Source: a virus. Taken from it: DNA of 35,382 bases. A program made the position numbers and the translations under genes. Location of the stretch: IMG/VR virus record IMGVR_UViG_3300036766_000115, positions 1 to 35,382 of that record; one strand, written 5' to 3'. The notes below the pieces were generated by a model. That model saw only the letters and a program-made list of their open reading frames with translations, made no database searches and was not told the DNA's origin. Below, piece after piece: positions 33,587 through 35,382 of the stretch. Each line of letters begins with the position of its first letter. The stretch's first letter is position 1.

Positions 33587-34332
33587 ATACGAAGCTCTTT
33601 CTCAGTCCAGATAGTATAGGGAATACCTAGATTGTCACAGAAATTTATAGCTGCTAGAGATTTAGCCTGGACACTTGTTTCTGATACCTGTCTCTCAGGT
33701 TTTATCTCAATTAATTCCAGAGTCCGATCCGTATATGTTACCAGAATATCAGGTATATACGTGTGTTCAACGCCATCCAGTAGATATGGAATTCTGAACG
33801 GTTCGGATTTATATGTAAGTACCTTTGATAGAGAGTCTAGGATTTGATAGGCAACTAGTTCATATGTTGACCTGTACATTATCCTTCCAGCTTTTATAGA
33901 CTCATGGTACCCGTGTTTCCCTCTGTTATTACTTACAAATTTATCTCTCTGTTCTGTAGTAAGATTATTGAAACTTCTCTTACAGTTCTCTATATGGGTA
34001 GCTAAGTAAGCAGGGTCATTGTAGTGAGCACTCATCTGTTTACTAAAGCCTAGTTTTCTCTTGTCAGTCCAGCTTTTAGACAACGAGTTTGATAGTTTGT
34101 GTTTATACTCGTCGTTCCACTTAGCCGTGTTCGAACACTTCCTACTACAAAAAGCGCGATATCCATAGGATATGCTTATAAATTTAGTGTTACAACCACA
34201 ATCAGGATTTCCACATACTGGTTTAATATCTTTTAAGACGTGTGTTGTATAATAGTCTTCAGAAGATACTTTATGAAGAACTAAATGAGTCCCTAAGTTA
34301 GATACTTCTTTATTGCAAATAAGACAGTTCAT
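33583..34332 (-). CDS. TnsA-like PD-(D/E)XK homing-type endonuclease with N-terminal zinc finger
   Basis: The 249-residue protein starts at an ATG seven bases after the terminator stem at 34339-34364 and ends in a 4-base overlap with the next gene. The N-terminus has a CxxC...H...H finger (CLICNKEV, GTHLVLHK), then a second Cys set (CGNPDCGC, CSRKCS). The nuclease core reads YRSTYEL, HTYIPDILVTY, LELIEIKPER, giving the Glu, Asp and ExK residues. It is a clear paralogue of the gene at 1650-2369; the cores match at most positions while the middles differ. No strong SD is visible. A mobile homing gene at the head of the neck operon is inferred. Confidence 0.82.
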   Translation of the reverse strand: MNCLICNKEVSNLGTHLVLHKVSSEDYYTTHVLKDIKPVCGNPDCGCNTKFISISYGYRAFCSRKCSNTAKWNDEYKHKLSNSLSKSWTDKRKLGFSKQMSAHYNDPAYLATHIENCKRSFNNLTTEQRDKFVSNNRGKHGYHESIKAGRIMYRSTYELVAYQILDSLSKVLTYKSEPFRIPYLLDGVEHTYIPDILVTYTDRTLELIEIKPERQVSETSVQAKSLAAINFCDNLGIPYTIWTEKELRI

Positions 34333-34338
34333 AAAGAA

Positions 34339-34364
34339 GTGAGCTGGGCTTCCACCCAGCTCAC
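34339..34364 (-). terminator. Hairpin terminator after the strongly initiated gene at 34378-35019
   Basis: A perfect 10-bp stem (GTGAGCTGGG / CCCAGCTCAC) with a 6-base loop starts 14 bases after the stop. On the minus strand it is followed by TTCTTTAT. It sits directly before the endonuclease start, so that gene would need read-through or its own promoter. Confidence 0.72.
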
Positions 34365-34377
34365 ATATCTCCTTCTC

Positions 34378-35019
34378 TTACTTGTGAGGATGCATCTTCG
34401 ATGCAACCTTCAGGCTCTTCCGGAGTTTCGCCAGAGCTGCGCCACTATGGCTCTTCTTCCGAGCTTTCATCAGGCCGGACTTCTGCTTCGAGGACAGTTT
34501 CTTCTTCTTTCCGCCGATGCGCTTGAAGACGTTGATGACCTTACCGCCGACTACTTTCTTGACGGCCTTGATCGATCCACCGAGCTTCTTCTGCAATGCT
34601 TTGAGCATCGCCGATGGACCAGCTTCCATCGTGACCTCATCGATCGCTTCACTCAGGGTTCCACGGACATCGCCCGTCTCGAGGATCTTCTGGAAGAGAG
34701 CCTTCGTATCGACACTGGAGTCGACATTGAGGTCACCCTCTTCGCTGAACATGGACTCATCACCATCTTCGATGCCGAGGTATTCGGCCATTGCTTCAAC
34801 CATCGTCTCTTCCTCGACTTCAATATCATCGGGGTTGACGGTCTCGAGGTTCTCATTCTTCACGACCTGGCTTTCAAAATCATCAGGAGACATCTCGACG
34901 TCCTGATCACCGATCGTAAGAACAACCTTGTCTTCGGAACTGTCATCAGCCATGATGACATCATCCTTCTCCACTGATACGCCTGCGATTTCAGTATCGC
35001 TCTTTGCCACGAAATACAT
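34378..35019 (-). CDS. Strongly initiated acidic/basic protein, probably virion- or head-associated; unknown
   Basis: I start at the ATG at 35019 (MYFVAKSDTEIAGV), seven bases after AAGGAGGAA. The 213-residue product is sharply bipartite. Residues 1-105 are very acidic (DDSSEDK, DDIEVEEETM, GIEDGDESMFSEEGD). Residues about 145-213 are very basic with many Lys-Lys and Arg pairs (GGSIKAVKKVVGGKVINVFK, KKKKLSSKQKSGLMKARKKS). Its SD, C-ending codons and terminator resemble those of sheath and tube, so it should be abundant. The basic end could bind DNA; prohead-core or internal head proteins show similar charge splits. The role is inferred, with no family match. Confidence 0.82.
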   Translation of the reverse strand: MYFVAKSDTEIAGVSVEKDDVIMADDSSEDKVVLTIGDQDVEMSPDDFESQVVKNENLETVNPDDIEVEEETMVEAMAEYLGIEDGDESMFSEEGDLNVDSSVDTKALFQKILETGDVRGTLSEAIDEVTMEAGPSAMLKALQKKLGGSIKAVKKVVGGKVINVFKRIGGKKKKLSSKQKSGLMKARKKSHSGAALAKLRKSLKVASKMHPHK

Positions 35020-35232
35020 GTTTACTTCCTCCTTGTGAGATTCGTTCTGAGTTATACTCAGTATGTTTTTTCTAGATTTAGTATTTAAATTTAGCTGGGA
35101 TTCCTTCTTACACTTGCACATGGGACAGACAGTTTCTCCTATCCCAAGTATACAACCACATTGTGTACACCTCCTCTTCGATAAACTGTCACTGTTAGGG
35201 CTTATGCCGGCCAGTGCTGAAGTCGTGAACAT
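35020..35232 (-). CDS. Zinc-ribbon segment in frame with, and upstream of, the strongly initiated gene
   Basis: An ATG at 35232, two bases after the stop of the upstream gene, opens 71 codons that run without a stop into the 34378-35019 gene. They include RCTQCGCILGIGETVCPMCK with Cys22, 25, 27, 36, 39 and 41, a zinc-ribbon arrangement. The last codons (KEEV) are the translated SD of the downstream start. Either a longer 284-residue protein is also made, or a small zinc-ribbon gene lost its stop. A CxxC pair spaced like this rarely arises by chance, so translation of the segment is plausible. The SD is only GGGG. Confidence 0.5.
35026..35034 (-). promoter_or_regulatory. Strong SD deciding the start at 35019
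   Basis: AAGGAGGAA with ideal spacing to ATG. The same string precedes ATG at 4198 and 29869, and AAGGAGGA precedes the sheath start, marking the most strongly initiated genes. Confidence 0.85.
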
Positions 35233-35233
35233 C

Positions 35234-35382
35234 TTAACCCCACATAATCATTGCCGGAGCCATATCCTTGAGCATATCAGATATTTCTCCATTAAGAGTA
35301 TCATATCGTCCAGATATGAAGTCTGCATCCAACGTAATGTCACCAAGATTGATAGCCTTACGACTGGCAATCACTGGCAGCA
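35234..35382 (-). CDS. C-terminal end of a gene entering the window; unknown
   Basis: The last 48 codons are visible (LPVIASRKAINLGDITLDAD and on, ending APAMIMWG) with TAA at 35236-35234. The next ATG follows after one base. The fragment is too short to identify; a structural or head gene is expected from the neighbours. Confidence 0.7.
   Translation of the reverse strand, partial: LPVIASRKAINLGDITLDADFISGRYDTLNGEISDMLKDMAPAMIMWG

Noticed and set aside
35047-35061. Short palindrome (ctgagttatactcag) upstream of the SD at 35026 as an operator or promoter element
   Set aside because: Only a 6-bp arm with a 3-base centre and no matching copy upstream of the other strongly initiated genes; no -35 element could be placed with confidence.

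Overview
The window is a stretch of a tailed-bacteriophage genome: the neck, tail, baseplate, adsorption-fibre and lysis genes of a large contractile-tailed (myovirus-type) phage. Every well-supported gene is on the minus strand, so transcription runs from high to low coordinates. The basis is a recognisable contractile tail sheath, tail tube, tape measure, baseplate hub, OB-fold spike, gp25-like, baseplate-J/gp6-like and tail-protein-I-like proteins in canonical order, followed by fibres and a lysis-type cassette. The host cannot be named from this sequence. Genes are tightly packed, many with ATGA or TAATG overlaps, and Shine-Dalgarno (SD) sequences are strong. No intergenic stretch exceeds 300 bases. 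No tRNA, rRNA, CRISPR array or insertion sequence was seen.

Layout in transcription order. (1) 35382-34378: the end of an unknown gene, a zinc-ribbon segment, and a strongly initiated protein with an acidic N-terminus and a lysine-rich C-terminus, closed by a hairpin terminator. (2) 34332-31778: a TnsA-like homing-type endonuclease, then neck and tail-completion-type genes, one with a SWIM-like CxC...CxH motif. (3) 31763-29333: sheath and tube, then a perfect hairpin. (4) 29232-25009: a second tube-like protein, a tail-assembly chaperone with a probable +1 frameshift extension, the tape measure and a tube-initiator-type protein. (5) 25002-19182: gp53-like, hub, an inserted HNH-type gene, spike, two unknown proteins, gp25-like and baseplate-J-like proteins. 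(6) 19175-9410: a tail-protein-I homologue with large PKD and beta-propeller insertions, a string of fibre and adhesin proteins, and a P2-gpH-type fibre with a cysteine-alternating C-terminus. (7) 9413-4514: four consecutive radical SAM enzymes, three or all with SPASM-type auxiliary cysteines. (8) 4521-3761: two small proteins sharing a C-terminal motif, then a terminator. (9) 3660-515: a lysis-type cassette (coiled-coil/TM protein, tiny membrane peptide, M15-like peptidase, an inserted TnsA-like endonuclease, holin-like protein and a membrane-anchored envelope protein). (10) 500-1: the start of a collagen-like fibre gene that runs off the window.

The most interesting possibility is in regions 6-8. 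The fibre at 10358-12802 ends in a tail where cysteine alternates with threonine, glycine or asparagine (eight cysteines in 18 residues). Two small beta-rich genes and then four overlapping radical SAM genes follow directly. SPASM-type radical SAM enzymes commonly modify peptides, for example by cysteine thioether crosslinks. The arrangement therefore suggests, by inference only, that the phage encodes its own RiPP-like maturation machinery for a virion tip or a small phage protein. Secondary findings are a domain module that has spread into the sheath, a baseplate protein and a fibre, collagen GDTG repeats shared by a holin-like protein and a fibre, and an HNH insertion that reproduces the ribosome-binding context it interrupted.
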